The notes under the pieces: generated by a model
The model's input: only the letters and a program-made list of their open reading frames with translations
The model's database searches: none
What the model was told of the DNA's origin: nothing
Translations under genes and position numbers: made by a program
Part shown: positions 1-8,300 of the stretch, piece after piece
How the letters are laid out: each line of letters starts with the position of its first letter
Position numbering within the stretch: position 1 is the first letter of the stretch
DNA from: Mycobacterium paraterrae
GTDB taxonomy: Bacteria > Actinomycetota > Actinomycetes > Mycobacteriales > Mycobacteriaceae
Reading direction: 5' to 3'
Assembly: GCF_022430545.2 (NCBI RefSeq)
Contig: NZ_CP092488.2
Span: 4,712,001 to 4,776,000, forward strand
Length of the DNA stretch: 64,000 nucleotides

Positions 1-542
1 CAGGTGATCACGCCCGGGGGGTCGGCGGCGTTCTCAGCACCCGGCAAGTCGCGTTGCATCCACGCGACGTCATGCCATTGACCGTTTTTCCATTCGACAC
101 GGCGATATATACCCACATCCTGAAAGCCCATCGATCGATGGAACGCGTTGCTCGCCTCGTTTGGTTGGGTGATCCCGGCGAACGCCCGTCGGTAGCCCCG
201 CTCACCGAGCCGCTGCAACAGGTGTGTGTAGAGAATGCGGCCGCCACCGCGCCGTTGATCGCCGGCGTGGATGTAGAGGCCGGTCTGCGTGGACCATCGG
301 TACGAGGGAAGGCTCCACAGGGCGTGCCCGTTGGCGAATCCGATTGTCTGCTGGTCCCTTTCGAGCACCAACCAGGCGTGTGTCTGGTTGACCGTTGCGA
401 TCCGATTCGCCATTTCTTCGACGGTGGGCGGCTCGAGTTCCCAACTCACCGCGCAGTTCTCGACGTACGGGCGATAGATCTCCAGGCACGCCGCCGCATC
501 CTGCGGGCTGGCGTGGCGCACGCGGGTGTCGAAGGCTGCCAC
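1..542 (-). CDS. GNAT N-acetyltransferase, phosphinothricin-acetyltransferase-like (3' end at window edge)
   Basis: Read on the minus strand from a GTG at 542, this frame stays open to base 1 and gives about 180 residues with the PAT/bar layout. Near the N-terminus is EIYRPYVENCAVSWELEPP, then a GLYIHAGDQRRGGGRILY stretch resembling the acetyl-CoA pyrophosphate loop, then NEASNAFHRSMGFQDVGVYRR and a C-terminal WHDVAWMQRDL. Family members transfer acetyl from acetyl-CoA to small amines such as phosphinothricin or methionine sulfoximine; the substrate here is unknown. The last visible bases in frame are TG, so a stop could complete just outside the window (family length about 170-185). No strong ribosome site precedes the GTG. 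It is divergent from the membrane protein at 624. Confidence 0.75.
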   Translation of the reverse strand, partial: MAAFDTRVRHASPQDAAACLEIYRPYVENCAVSWELEPPTVEEMANRIATVNQTHAWLVLERDQQTIGFANGHALWSLPSYRWSTQTGLYIHAGDQRRGGGRILYTHLLQRLGERGYRRAFAGITQPNEASNAFHRSMGFQDVGIYRRVEWKNGQWHDVAWMQRDLPGAENAADPPGVIT

Positions 543-623
543 GCGGCCAGTCTTGCAGGGTCGACGGGCGGGCTGAACCCTGCGCGCGGTGTTAGGTTCG
601 AGCAGCAAGTAAAGGAGTCGAAT

Positions 624-1073
624 GTGAACTCGTTGGGTCTGAGTACATATCTGTGGGGGCTGTTCGCGTTGATCGCCCTGGCGGTCGCACTTGTTCTGTT
701 GACGATCGGAACCGTCTACGTGCGGCGGCTGGAGAGCGAGCCGAAGCTGCCGTTCAGCGAGGAGATCGGGGCCGCGCCGCGAGTGATCAAGAAACTGCGC
801 AAGCGCGAGTCGATGACGCCCGCCGAGTTCGAATACGCCCAACGCATCGTCGCGATCCGCGGCAATCCAATGGCCTTCTGCATTCCCTTCACGCTGTTCG
901 CGCTGTCGGTCTACTACGTCTTCGGCTGCCTGGAGTACCTGCAAGGCGCCACTCCATCCGAACGGACCTTCATCGGGGTGATCCCGATGTTCACCTCGAC
1001 GAACCTGGCGATTCAGCTGTTGCGGGCGAAACGGCTCAGGGGCCGTCTGCGCACCACGCAAGTGGTCGGCTGA
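624..1073 (+). CDS. Small membrane protein, two-helix region plus charged linker
   Basis: The 149-residue product starts at a GTG preceded by AAAGGAG at the proper distance; longer upstream frames run through the divergent acetyltransferase and are rejected. Residues about 7-30 form a hydrophobic helix (LWGLFALIALAVALVLLTIG). A basic linker follows, with VIKKLRKRESMTPAEF, then a second hydrophobic region around MAFCIPFTLFALSVYYVFG and a weaker third one near the end (FIGVIPMFTSTNLAIQLL). I do not recognise a family with a known role. It lies upstream of and co-oriented with the mmpS-mmpL pair, about 190 bases away and separated by a palindrome, so it is probably its own transcription unit. 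No signal peptide cleavage site is evident. Confidence 0.7.
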   Translation: MNSLGLSTYLWGLFALIALAVALVLLTIGTVYVRRLESEPKLPFSEEIGAAPRVIKKLRKRESMTPAEFEYAQRIVAIRGNPMAFCIPFTLFALSVYYVFGCLEYLQGATPSERTFIGVIPMFTSTNLAIQLLRAKRLRGRLRTTQVVG

Positions 1074-1170
1074 GGGCACACTGCACACCGTGCCGAGCGC
1101 ATGGGCAGGTGATAACGTTCCGCCAAGTTGTAGTCGTTCGCGTTCTGTACTGGTAACGTCAGAACGGCTG

Positions 1171-1191
1171 TATATCAAGCTGGTTGATATA
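1171..1191. promoter_or_regulatory. Operator-like palindrome upstream of mmpS
   Basis: A perfect inverted repeat, TATATCAA-GCTGG-TTGATATA (8-base arms, 5-base spacer), lies 69 bases before the mmpS start in an otherwise GC-rich sequence. Its size and AT-rich arms suit a TetR- or MarR-type dimer. mmpS/mmpL pairs in mycobacteria are often controlled by such repressors (for example Rv0678), but no regulator gene adjoins this pair in the window. Confidence 0.5.
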
Positions 1192-1259
1192 TAGGGCCGA
1201 CGCCGCGGTCGGTCACGCAAACGAGTTCCGGGGAAACGTCGTTCCGAAAGGGTCATCGG

Positions 1260-1727
1260 GTGAGCCGTCGTCCCACTGCGCGCAGTGTGCTGTCGCGCAT
1301 CTGGATGCCTCTGGTTTCCGTCATCGTCGTCAGCATCGGATTGATCTGCATGGACAAGGTGCACCAGTTTTCAGAGCCGGAACCGGTCATCACCGTCAAC
1401 GGGCCGCAGGCACCCGAACAGTTCAACATCAAACGACTGACCTATCAGGTGATCGGGCCGGTCGGCAGAAAAGGAAAGATCGTCTACGTCGACATCGAAG
1501 GCCACCCTCATCCAGTTGACGTCACATTCACCAAAGAGCCGTGGAGTCACGACGAGACCACCACGTTGACGGTGGCATCCGGTGCCATCTCCGTGCATGT
1601 CCATGGCGGTCCGCTGAAATGCCGGATGCTGGTGAACGGCGTGCTGCCGCCCCCTCAGTCCGGGGTTCCGGAAGCCACCGACGATCATCCCGACGCTGAC
1701 GTCGAGTGCAGGGTGAAATCGGCGTGA
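1260..1727 (+). CDS. MmpS family accessory membrane protein
   Basis: The 155-residue protein has the MmpS layout: a short basic N-terminus, one transmembrane helix at about residues 12-30 (IWMPLVSVIVVSIGLICM), and an extracytoplasmic domain with the family signature VTYQVIGP-like segment (LTYQVIGPVGRKGKIVYVD) and a C-terminal CRMLVNG. MmpS proteins partner an MmpL RND transporter in exporting cell-envelope lipids or siderophores. The stop overlaps the GTG proposed for mmpL by four bases (GTGA), so the two are translationally coupled. The GTG start is preceded by a purine-rich GAAAGGGTCATCGG stretch. Likely control is through the palindrome at 1171-1191. Which lipid it serves cannot be read from sequence. 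Confidence 0.92.
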   Translation: MSRRPTARSVLSRIWMPLVSVIVVSIGLICMDKVHQFSEPEPVITVNGPQAPEQFNIKRLTYQVIGPVGRKGKIVYVDIEGHPHPVDVTFTKEPWSHDETTTLTVASGAISVHVHGGPLKCRMLVNGVLPPPQSGVPEATDDHPDADVECRVKSA

Positions 1728-4627
1728 GCGAGCACCGAATGGACGACCACCAGGTCAAGCGTCCGTTTCTCCCCCGCATGGTGCGTCGGTTCGCGATACC
1801 GATCATTTTCTTCTGGGGCTTCACGTCGGTCACGATGACGGCCTTCACACCCAAGGTGGAAGACGTCGCCGAGGAGCTCGCGGGCCCAATGGTGCCGCAC
1901 TACGCGCCGTCGCAGCGGGCGCTGCTGCATATCGGCGAGAAGTTCCACGAGTCGAACTCGACGAACTTGAGCATGGTCGTACTCGAGGCGCAGAACCGGA
2001 AACTGGGTGACCAGGACCACGCCTATTACGACAAGTTGATGACCCGCCTCCAGCACGACACCAAGCACGTGCAGTACGTGATGGATCTGTGGGGCAAATC
2101 GTTCACCGCCGCCGGAGCGCAAAGCGTCGACGGCAAGTGCACGTACGTGTTGTTACGGCTGGCGGGCGACATCGGGACGATGGAAGCCAACGACTCGGTC
2201 AATGCCGTCCGCGACATCGTGAACCATGGCGATAAGGACAACAACGCTCCTCCTCCGGGGCTCAAGGTCTTTGTGAGCGGGGCCGCGCCGCTGGCGTCCG
2301 ACACGCTGAGCATTGCCAATGCCAGCCTGAACAACGTCACGATCGTGACGATCATCCTCATCTTGGTGATGCTGATCATCGTCTATCGCTCCCCTCCGAC
2401 GGTGTTACCGGTGTTGCTCGGCGTCCTCATCGAGATGCTGTTCGCCAAGGGGCTCGTTTCATTTCTCGGGCATCACGGGTGGCTCGAGTTGTCCTCCTTC
2501 GCCGTGAACATCGTCATCGCACTGACGTTGGGGGCGGGGACGGACTACGGCATCTTCTTGATGGGCCGCTACCACGAGGAACGCAACAAGGGCTACAGCC
2601 GCGAAGACGCCTTTTATATCGCCTACAAGGGCGTCCTGCCCATCGTCGTGGGTTCTGGGCTGACGATCGCCGGCGCGTGCTTCTGCCTGACCTTCGCGCG
2701 ACTGAATTACTTCCACACGATGGGCCCAGCCGTCGCGGTCACGATGCTGTTCACGATCGCCGCGGCGATGACGCTCGGCCCGGCGGTGCTGACGGTGGGC
2801 AGTCTGTTCGGAATGTTCGAACCCAGGCAGCAGGCCAGGGGGCACCTGTACCGGCGAATCGGTGCGAGCGTCGTGCGGTGGCCGGTGCCGATCCTGGTTG
2901 CCAGCTCGGCGATCGTGATGCTGGGCGCCGTCTTCGTGCCGAGCTATCGGCAGAATTACGACGACCGCCAATATCAGCCGCACGACGCGCCCTCCAACAT
3001 GGGCTTCCAGGCCGCCGATCGCCACTTCCCGAAGAGCAAGCTGTTCTCCGAGATGCTGATGATCGAATCGGATCACGACATGCGTAACTCGGCCGACTTC
3101 ATCTCTCTCGACCGGGTCAACAGAGCGCTGATTCGACTCAACGGCGTTGCGATGGTGCAAGGAATGACAAGGCCTTTGGGCCGGGCTCTGGAACACGCCA
3201 GCATCCCCTACCTGTTCACGACTCAGGGAAGCGGCAATGGCGCCCAGTTGCCTTTCAACATCGAACAGAACAACAACACCGACGCCCAGGCCAAGATCCA
3301 GGACGACTCGGTTGCGGTGCTGCGAAAAGAAATAACTTTCTTTCAGAAGGTCTCCGACGAACTCCACAAGACCGTGCTGACCGTCGAGGACCTCGAGGCG
3401 ATCAGTAACGAGATGAACGACAACATCTCGAACCTGGACGATTTCTTCCGACCGATCAAGAGCTATTTCTTTTGGGAGAAGCACTGTTACGACATTCCGA
3501 TCTGCTGGACGTTCAGATCGGTATTCGCCACCGTCGACGACATCGACCATCTGGCTGAAGACATCAAATTCGCCAGGATCTCGCTATCGGAGGTGGACAA
3601 AACCTTCCCGAAGATCATTGAGCAATTGAAGGCCACCGCAGATGACACCGAAGCCCTGAAAGCCAAGCTGGTCAACAGTTATGGGTCGGCAGATCTGCAG
3701 TCCCAATCGACCCAGCAGACATTCGACGACTCCATCAACGTCGGCAACGACTGGGACCAGTCACGCAGCGACGACTTCTTCTACATCCCGCACGAAGGGT
3801 TCGACAACGAAGATGTCAAGACCGGCATGAAGTTGATGATGTCGCCGGACGGCAAGGCAGCCCGCTTCATCGTGACGCATGAGGGCGATGCGATGGGCCC
3901 CGAAGGTGTCGAGCACGTCGAGATGTTTCCCGAGGCGATCAAGACGATCTTGAAGGAGACCTCGCTGGCCGGCGCGCGCGTCTACATCGGCGGCTCGGGA
4001 TCCAACGATAAGGACATCAAGCAATACGCGATGTCAGATCTGCTCATCGCCGCCATTGCCGCGTTCGTACTGATCTTTCTGATCATGATGTTTATTACCC
4101 GAAGCCTGGTGGCCGCCTTCGTCATTCCGGCCACCGTGGCGTTCTCGTATGCCGGCGCGTTCGGGCTCTCGATCCTGCTGTGGCAGCACTTGATCGGGCT
4201 GCCGCTGCACTGGTTGATCCTGCCGCTGACGTTCATCATCCTGGTCGCAGTCGGCTCGGACTACAACCTGCTGCTGATCAACCGGGTGAAAGAGGAGCTG
4301 CACGGCGGACTGCACACTGGGCTGATCCGGGCGCTGGGCAGCACCGGAGGTGTCGTGACCTCTGCGGGTCTGGTCTTCGCATTCACAATGCTGGCGATGT
4401 TGATCAGCGATCTGCGAACCATCGGTCAGGTCGGTTCGACGGTGTGCATCGGCCTACTGCTCGACACGTTGATCGTGCGCTCGTTCGTCGTGCCGTCCAT
4501 CCTCGCCATCCTGGGGCCATGGTTCTGGTGGCCCACGCTGGTGCGCCGGCGGCCGTCAGATCCGCTGCCCGGACCTGGCGGGTCCGGCGAACCGGCGACA
4601 CAGCCGGTGCCGGTGGTCCGTCCGTGA
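1724..4627 (+). CDS. MmpL family RND lipid transporter
   Basis: From the GTG at 1724 (overlapping the mmpS stop) the product is 967 residues, normal for MmpL. An ATG at 1742 is an alternative start. One N-terminal helix (FAIPIIFFWGFTSVTM) precedes a porter domain. Then comes the first membrane bundle with GAGTDYGIFLMGRYHEE, a large second extracytoplasmic domain (about residues 410-760, with helical stretches around FFRPIKSYFFWEKHCYD), and the second bundle with AVGSDYNLLLINRVKEE. The two Asp-Tyr pairs match the proton-relay residues of MmpL3-type transporters. The long central domain and the FFRPIKSYFFWE segment are typical of the MmpL4/5/10 type rather than MmpL3. It probably exports a lipid, glycolipid or siderophore across the inner membrane by proton antiport. 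Confidence 0.93.
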   Translation: MSEHRMDDHQVKRPFLPRMVRRFAIPIIFFWGFTSVTMTAFTPKVEDVAEELAGPMVPHYAPSQRALLHIGEKFHESNSTNLSMVVLEAQNRKLGDQDHAYYDKLMTRLQHDTKHVQYVMDLWGKSFTAAGAQSVDGKCTYVLLRLAGDIGTMEANDSVNAVRDIVNHGDKDNNAPPPGLKVFVSGAAPLASDTLSIANASLNNVTIVTIILILVMLIIVYRSPPTVLPVLLGVLIEMLFAKGLVSFLGHHGWLELSSFAVNIVIALTLGAGTDYGIFLMGRYHEERNKGYSREDAFYIAYKGVLPIVVGSGLTIAGACFCLTFARLNYFHTMGPAVAVTMLFTIAAAMTLGPAVLTVGSLFGMFEPRQQARGHLYRRIGASVVRWPVPILVASSAIVMLGAVFVPSYRQNYDDRQYQPHDAPSNMGFQAADRHFPKSKLFSEMLMIESDHDMRNSADFISLDRVNRALIRLNGVAMVQGMTRPLGRALEHASIPYLFTTQGSGNGAQLPFNIEQNNNTDAQAKIQDDSVAVLRKEITFFQKVSDELHKTVLTVEDLEAISNEMNDNISNLDDFFRPIKSYFFWEKHCYDIPICWTFRSVFATVDDIDHLAEDIKFARISLSEVDKTFPKIIEQLKATADDTEALKAKLVNSYGSADLQSQSTQQTFDDSINVGNDWDQSRSDDFFYIPHEGFDNEDVKTGMKLMMSPDGKAARFIVTHEGDAMGPEGVEHVEMFPEAIKTILKETSLAGARVYIGGSGSNDKDIKQYAMSDLLIAAIAAFVLIFLIMMFITRSLVAAFVIPATVAFSYAGAFGLSILLWQHLIGLPLHWLILPLTFIILVAVGSDYNLLLINRVKEELHGGLHTGLIRALGSTGGVVTSAGLVFAFTMLAMLISDLRTIGQVGSTVCIGLLLDTLIVRSFVVPSILAILGPWFWWPTLVRRRPSDPLPGPGGSGEPATQPVPVVRP

Positions 4628-4722
4628 CGTCTACATCGATCTGCCGACGGCTGTCGGATGCACTGCCCGTTCGTACTTAGTCGTCACCTGCTTGTAAGAA
4701 TTGCTCGGCAGAATTGGTAGTT

Positions 4723-4965
4723 ATGCCAACGCCATCAAGCCGGGTGCTCCAAATGCGGGCAGTCGATCTCACCAACCGGTTGCCTGGATACCAACTGCGC
4801 GAGTGTGGCGAAGGTGACGACGCGTGGAAACGGGTCAAGACCCGAGTCGTGTCCGAGTTGGCCCCATACGAAGGCGGCTTCCTGCCTGAACTGTGCACGG
4901 TTAAGTTCACCGACGGCACCGAGCGTTATTTCAATCCCAACGACCAAGTCGAAATTCGGCCGTAG
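4723..4965 (+). CDS. Small conserved-looking hypothetical protein
   Basis: An 80-residue soluble protein read from the ATG at 4723; in-frame ATGs at 4714 and 4753 are alternatives and no ribosome site is decisive. The sequence is acidic/basic mixed and compact, ending in LPELCTVKFTDGTERYFNPNDQVEIRP, which reads like a small beta-barrel fold (VKF-DGTERYF strand-turn-strand). I do not recognise the family and infer no function. It stands alone between mmpL, which ends 95 bases upstream, and the convergent STAS gene. Confidence 0.55.
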   Translation: MPTPSSRVLQMRAVDLTNRLPGYQLRECGEGDDAWKRVKTRVVSELAPYEGGFLPELCTVKFTDGTERYFNPNDQVEIRP

Positions 4966-4977
4966 GGTTCACCCTCG

Positions 4978-5310
4978 CTATTTCCTGCCGGCATCACTGG
5001 TCGGCGCGGATTCGACGATCGCGATCTCGCTCAGTCCCGTGATCGACAGGACCCGGACCAAAAGAGGATGGACGATGAGGTGAAGGCGGTCGATTTCGTC
5101 AGCGTGCTTGAACAGTACGTTGACGCCGGCGCTGTCCAGATACTTGACCGCGCTCATATCGACGGTGATCGGCCCGCCGTTACCGCCGCTCGCCGTATTC
5201 AACGCCTCGGTGAACACGTGGATGTTGCTGATGTCGATCTCGCCCGCCGCAGTCACCCGTGGCGTCCCATCGACGCCACGGTCGGTGTTCAAGGTGAGCG
5301 GGGTCATCAT
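4978..5310 (-). CDS. STAS-domain anti-sigma factor antagonist
   Basis: A 110-residue protein made of a single STAS domain. ITVDMSAVKYLDSAGVNVLF carries the DSAG motif whose serine is the phosphorylation site in SpoIIAA/RsbV proteins. In partner switching, the unphosphorylated antagonist binds an anti-sigma kinase and frees a sigma factor, while a PP2C phosphatase restores the unphosphorylated form. Here the ATG (5310-5308) shares one base with the TAA stop of the upstream giant kinase (TAATG), and AAGGA sits just upstream within that gene, so the two are translationally coupled. The upstream protein carries both a SpoIIE phosphatase and an RsbW-like ATPase, the natural partners for this antagonist. 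The second ATG at 5307 is an alternative start. Confidence 0.88.
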   Translation of the reverse strand: MMTPLTLNTDRGVDGTPRVTAAGEIDISNIHVFTEALNTASGGNGGPITVDMSAVKYLDSAGVNVLFKHADEIDRLHLIVHPLLVRVLSITGLSEIAIVESAPTSDAGRK

Positions 5311-8300
5311 TACGTGATCCTTGCGTACATGTGAACTGTAGTACCCGCGTCGTTGGAATGGATGCTCAAGTCCTGCACCAAACAACGCATCAGGGAAAGA
5401 CCCCGACCGCGATATTCGCTGGGGATCTGGCGCGGTATCTTCCAGACCCCGGTGTCGATCACGCTGACGTGGAGCCCGTCGACGACGGCCGTCGCGCGCA
5501 AAGAAATCGTGCCTTCGGGCCGGTTTCGGTGTCCGTGTTCGATGGCATTCGCGACGGCTTCGCCAGTCGCGACAAGCATGTCTTGAATTTGGTCCGGCTG
5601 GACGCCCACGTCGGTCAGCCACGTTCTCAACGCCTCGCGGCTGGGGCCCAAGTATCGAACGTCGGCGGTGAAGTCCATCGTCAACGGGGCCGGCTGCCGG
5701 TAGAGCAGGATGGCGACATCGTCGGGATAACCACCGGCGGGTTCGAGACCGGACATCAATTCGTCGGCAAGCTCATCGAGTTCGCTTGACCGGCCGCCTT
5801 CTACGAGGTGAGCCGCGCGCGCCATGCCGTCTTCGATGGGGTCACCACGGCGTTCGACCAAGCCATCGGTATAGAGCAGCAGCGTCGAACGCGGCGGCAT
5901 GGTGATGACGGCCTCCGGCCGATCTTGGTCGGCCCGGATTGTCAGCGGAAACCCCTGTCCGCTTTCCAGCATCTGGGTGCTTCCGTCGGACTGCACGATG
6001 ATCGGCGGCGGATGCCCCGCGCTCGAGTACACCAGCTCCCCGGTGGACAGGGTCAGGACCCCGCAAAAGGCGGTGGTGCAATCCGCACCTGGCAGCCGGG
6101 CGGCGAAGCGGTCCAGCCCGGCGAGAACATCTCTCGGACTGGACTTTTCGAGCAGGAGCGCCCGGCAGGCACTACGCAGCTGACCCATTACGGTGGCGGC
6201 GGCCAGTCCGTGACCGACGCAGTCACCGACGATCAGCGCGACCCGGCCGGCGTCCAAGCTGACGACGTCATACCAATCTCCGCCCACCTGTAAGGGGCGG
6301 CTTGCCGGGTGGTAACGCACGGCAAAACCACCGGGCAGACTGGCGGGACCCAGCATCGCATGTTGTAGGGCCACAGCAGTTTCACGCTGCTCGTCGAGCT
6401 CGTACACGCGCTGCAATCCTTGGCCCAGCCGTCCCGCCAAGACGGTCAGCAGGGTGTGGTCTTCGGCGGTGAACGGGCGATGCTCGGCCAGTTCAACCCA
6501 GAACACCGACACTCCGCGCAAATGACGCAGTGTGATCCCGGCAGCGCCGGGTTCCTGGGCGACGGTGGTGAGCAGTTCGGCGTCGCGAAGCGACGTGATG
6601 AGCTCTCGGTCCTGCGGCGCCAGCTCGCTCCAGGCGACAGGGTCGCCGGCGCACACCAGATCGGGAGCGGCCGACTGGTCGTTGCCGTCGAATGTTGCGA
6701 CGAGAACGCGCCGAGCCTTCCACACCCGACGCAACTCCTGTGCTGCACCGCGCAATGCACTGTCGACCGTATCGGCCTGCGCCAACTGCTGATTCAGTGC
6801 CGCCAAAGCGGTTTGCCGCTGCACGATGTAGTGCTCTGCTGTGACGTCTCGCATGGTGCCGACTATGACCTGTCGGCCCGTGTCGGGATCTTCGGCATGG
6901 TTGAAGGTGGCCGCCACCCAAACCCGGTGTCCGTCAGAGTGATTGACCGGGACGGTGAATCCCCCGTGGGAACTTGTCAACACCTGTTGGAAAGCTTCTT
7001 CGACGAGTCGGTGGGCTTCCGGGTCAGCGTCAGCGTCAGGCCACCATGGTTGAGTCGACCGATACGGCAGGCCTTCGGAACCGTAGCCGAGAATCTCGGT
7101 GAAGGCGTTGTTGATTTCGATGACGGCGCCGTGTTCGTCGACTACGAAAAACGCTTCCTGCAAAGAGTCGACCAAAGCGGCGCGCCAACGGGATTGGTGG
7201 TTACGCAAGCGTGCCAGCTCGATATTCGCACGCACCCTCGCCAACAGCTCGGCCGCGGCGAATGGTTTGACGAGGTAGTCGTCGGCACCGGCTTGCAGAC
7301 CTTCGATGGATGCTTCCTGGCCGGCCCTCGCCGATAGCAGCAGTACCGGGATAGCCGCCGTTCGCGGGTCCGCCCGTAGTGCCGAGACTAGTTGTAGGCC
7401 GTCCATCTCGGGCATCATCACATCGCTGATGACGAGATCCGGAGCCGCGGCCCGTATCGCTTTCAGCGCTTCTTCGCCGTCGACCGCCTCGTCCACGCCG
7501 TAACCGGAATTGCTGAGCAGGTTGGACAGATACACACGCATGTCGGCGTTGTCATCGGCGATCAAAACGCGCACGCGGCCGCCGTCGCTCTCGACGGGGA
7601 TGACCCCGACGGTGGTGGCTTCCGACGAAGCGCCGGCTCCCTTTCCTGAAGGCAACCAGCGCAGCGCTTCCTGCACGTATGGGTCCGCTATCAGTCCCGG
7701 GATCGCATGCGACGCCGGCACCGAATCACCTTGATCCCCTGCCAGTTCCACAGCCTCGAAAGGCATCCGCACGGTGAACGTGGTGCCCTCGCCTTGGCGG
7801 CTATCGGCGGTAATGGTCCCGCCGTGCAGGCCCACCAGTTCTTTGACCAGAGCCAACCCTATTCCGCTGCCCTCGGTGGAGCGGGCACGCGACGTCTCGA
7901 TGCGGTGAAACCGCTCGAAGAGTCGCGGCATCTCCGCCTCTGGTATTCCGATCCCCGTGTCGGTGACCGTGACGACCGCATGGGTGTCGTCGCGTTCGAC
8001 TCGGACTGTTATCGAGCCCTCGAACGTGTACTTCAGTGCGTTCGACAGCAGGTTGAGCACGACCTTCTCCCACATCTCGCGATCCAGGTAGACGGGTCGC
8101 TCGAGCGACGGACAGTCGACGGTGAAGGTCAGGCCGGCCCGGTCGATCGCCGATCGGAAAATGCTGGCGAGTTCGGCGGTGACCGCCGACAGATCAGTCG
8201 GCTCGAAGTGCCCCTCCATGCGACCCGCCTGGATGCGCGAAAAATCCAGCAAGGTGTTGACCAGCTTGGTCAGCCGAAGCCCGTTGCGCTGGACGAGCTC

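Noticed and set aside
54..623. Long plus-strand frame covering the acetyltransferase region
   Set aside because: It is the antisense shadow of the minus-strand GNAT gene; only its last part from GTG 624 encodes a plausible membrane protein.
2459..3550. 363-residue minus-strand frame inside mmpL
   Set aside because: GC-rich third-position shadow of mmpL without motifs or ribosome site.
6420..7337. 305-residue plus-strand frame inside the hybrid kinase
   Set aside because: Antisense shadow; no recognisable domains, whereas the minus strand shows intact PAS, GAF and phosphatase motifs.
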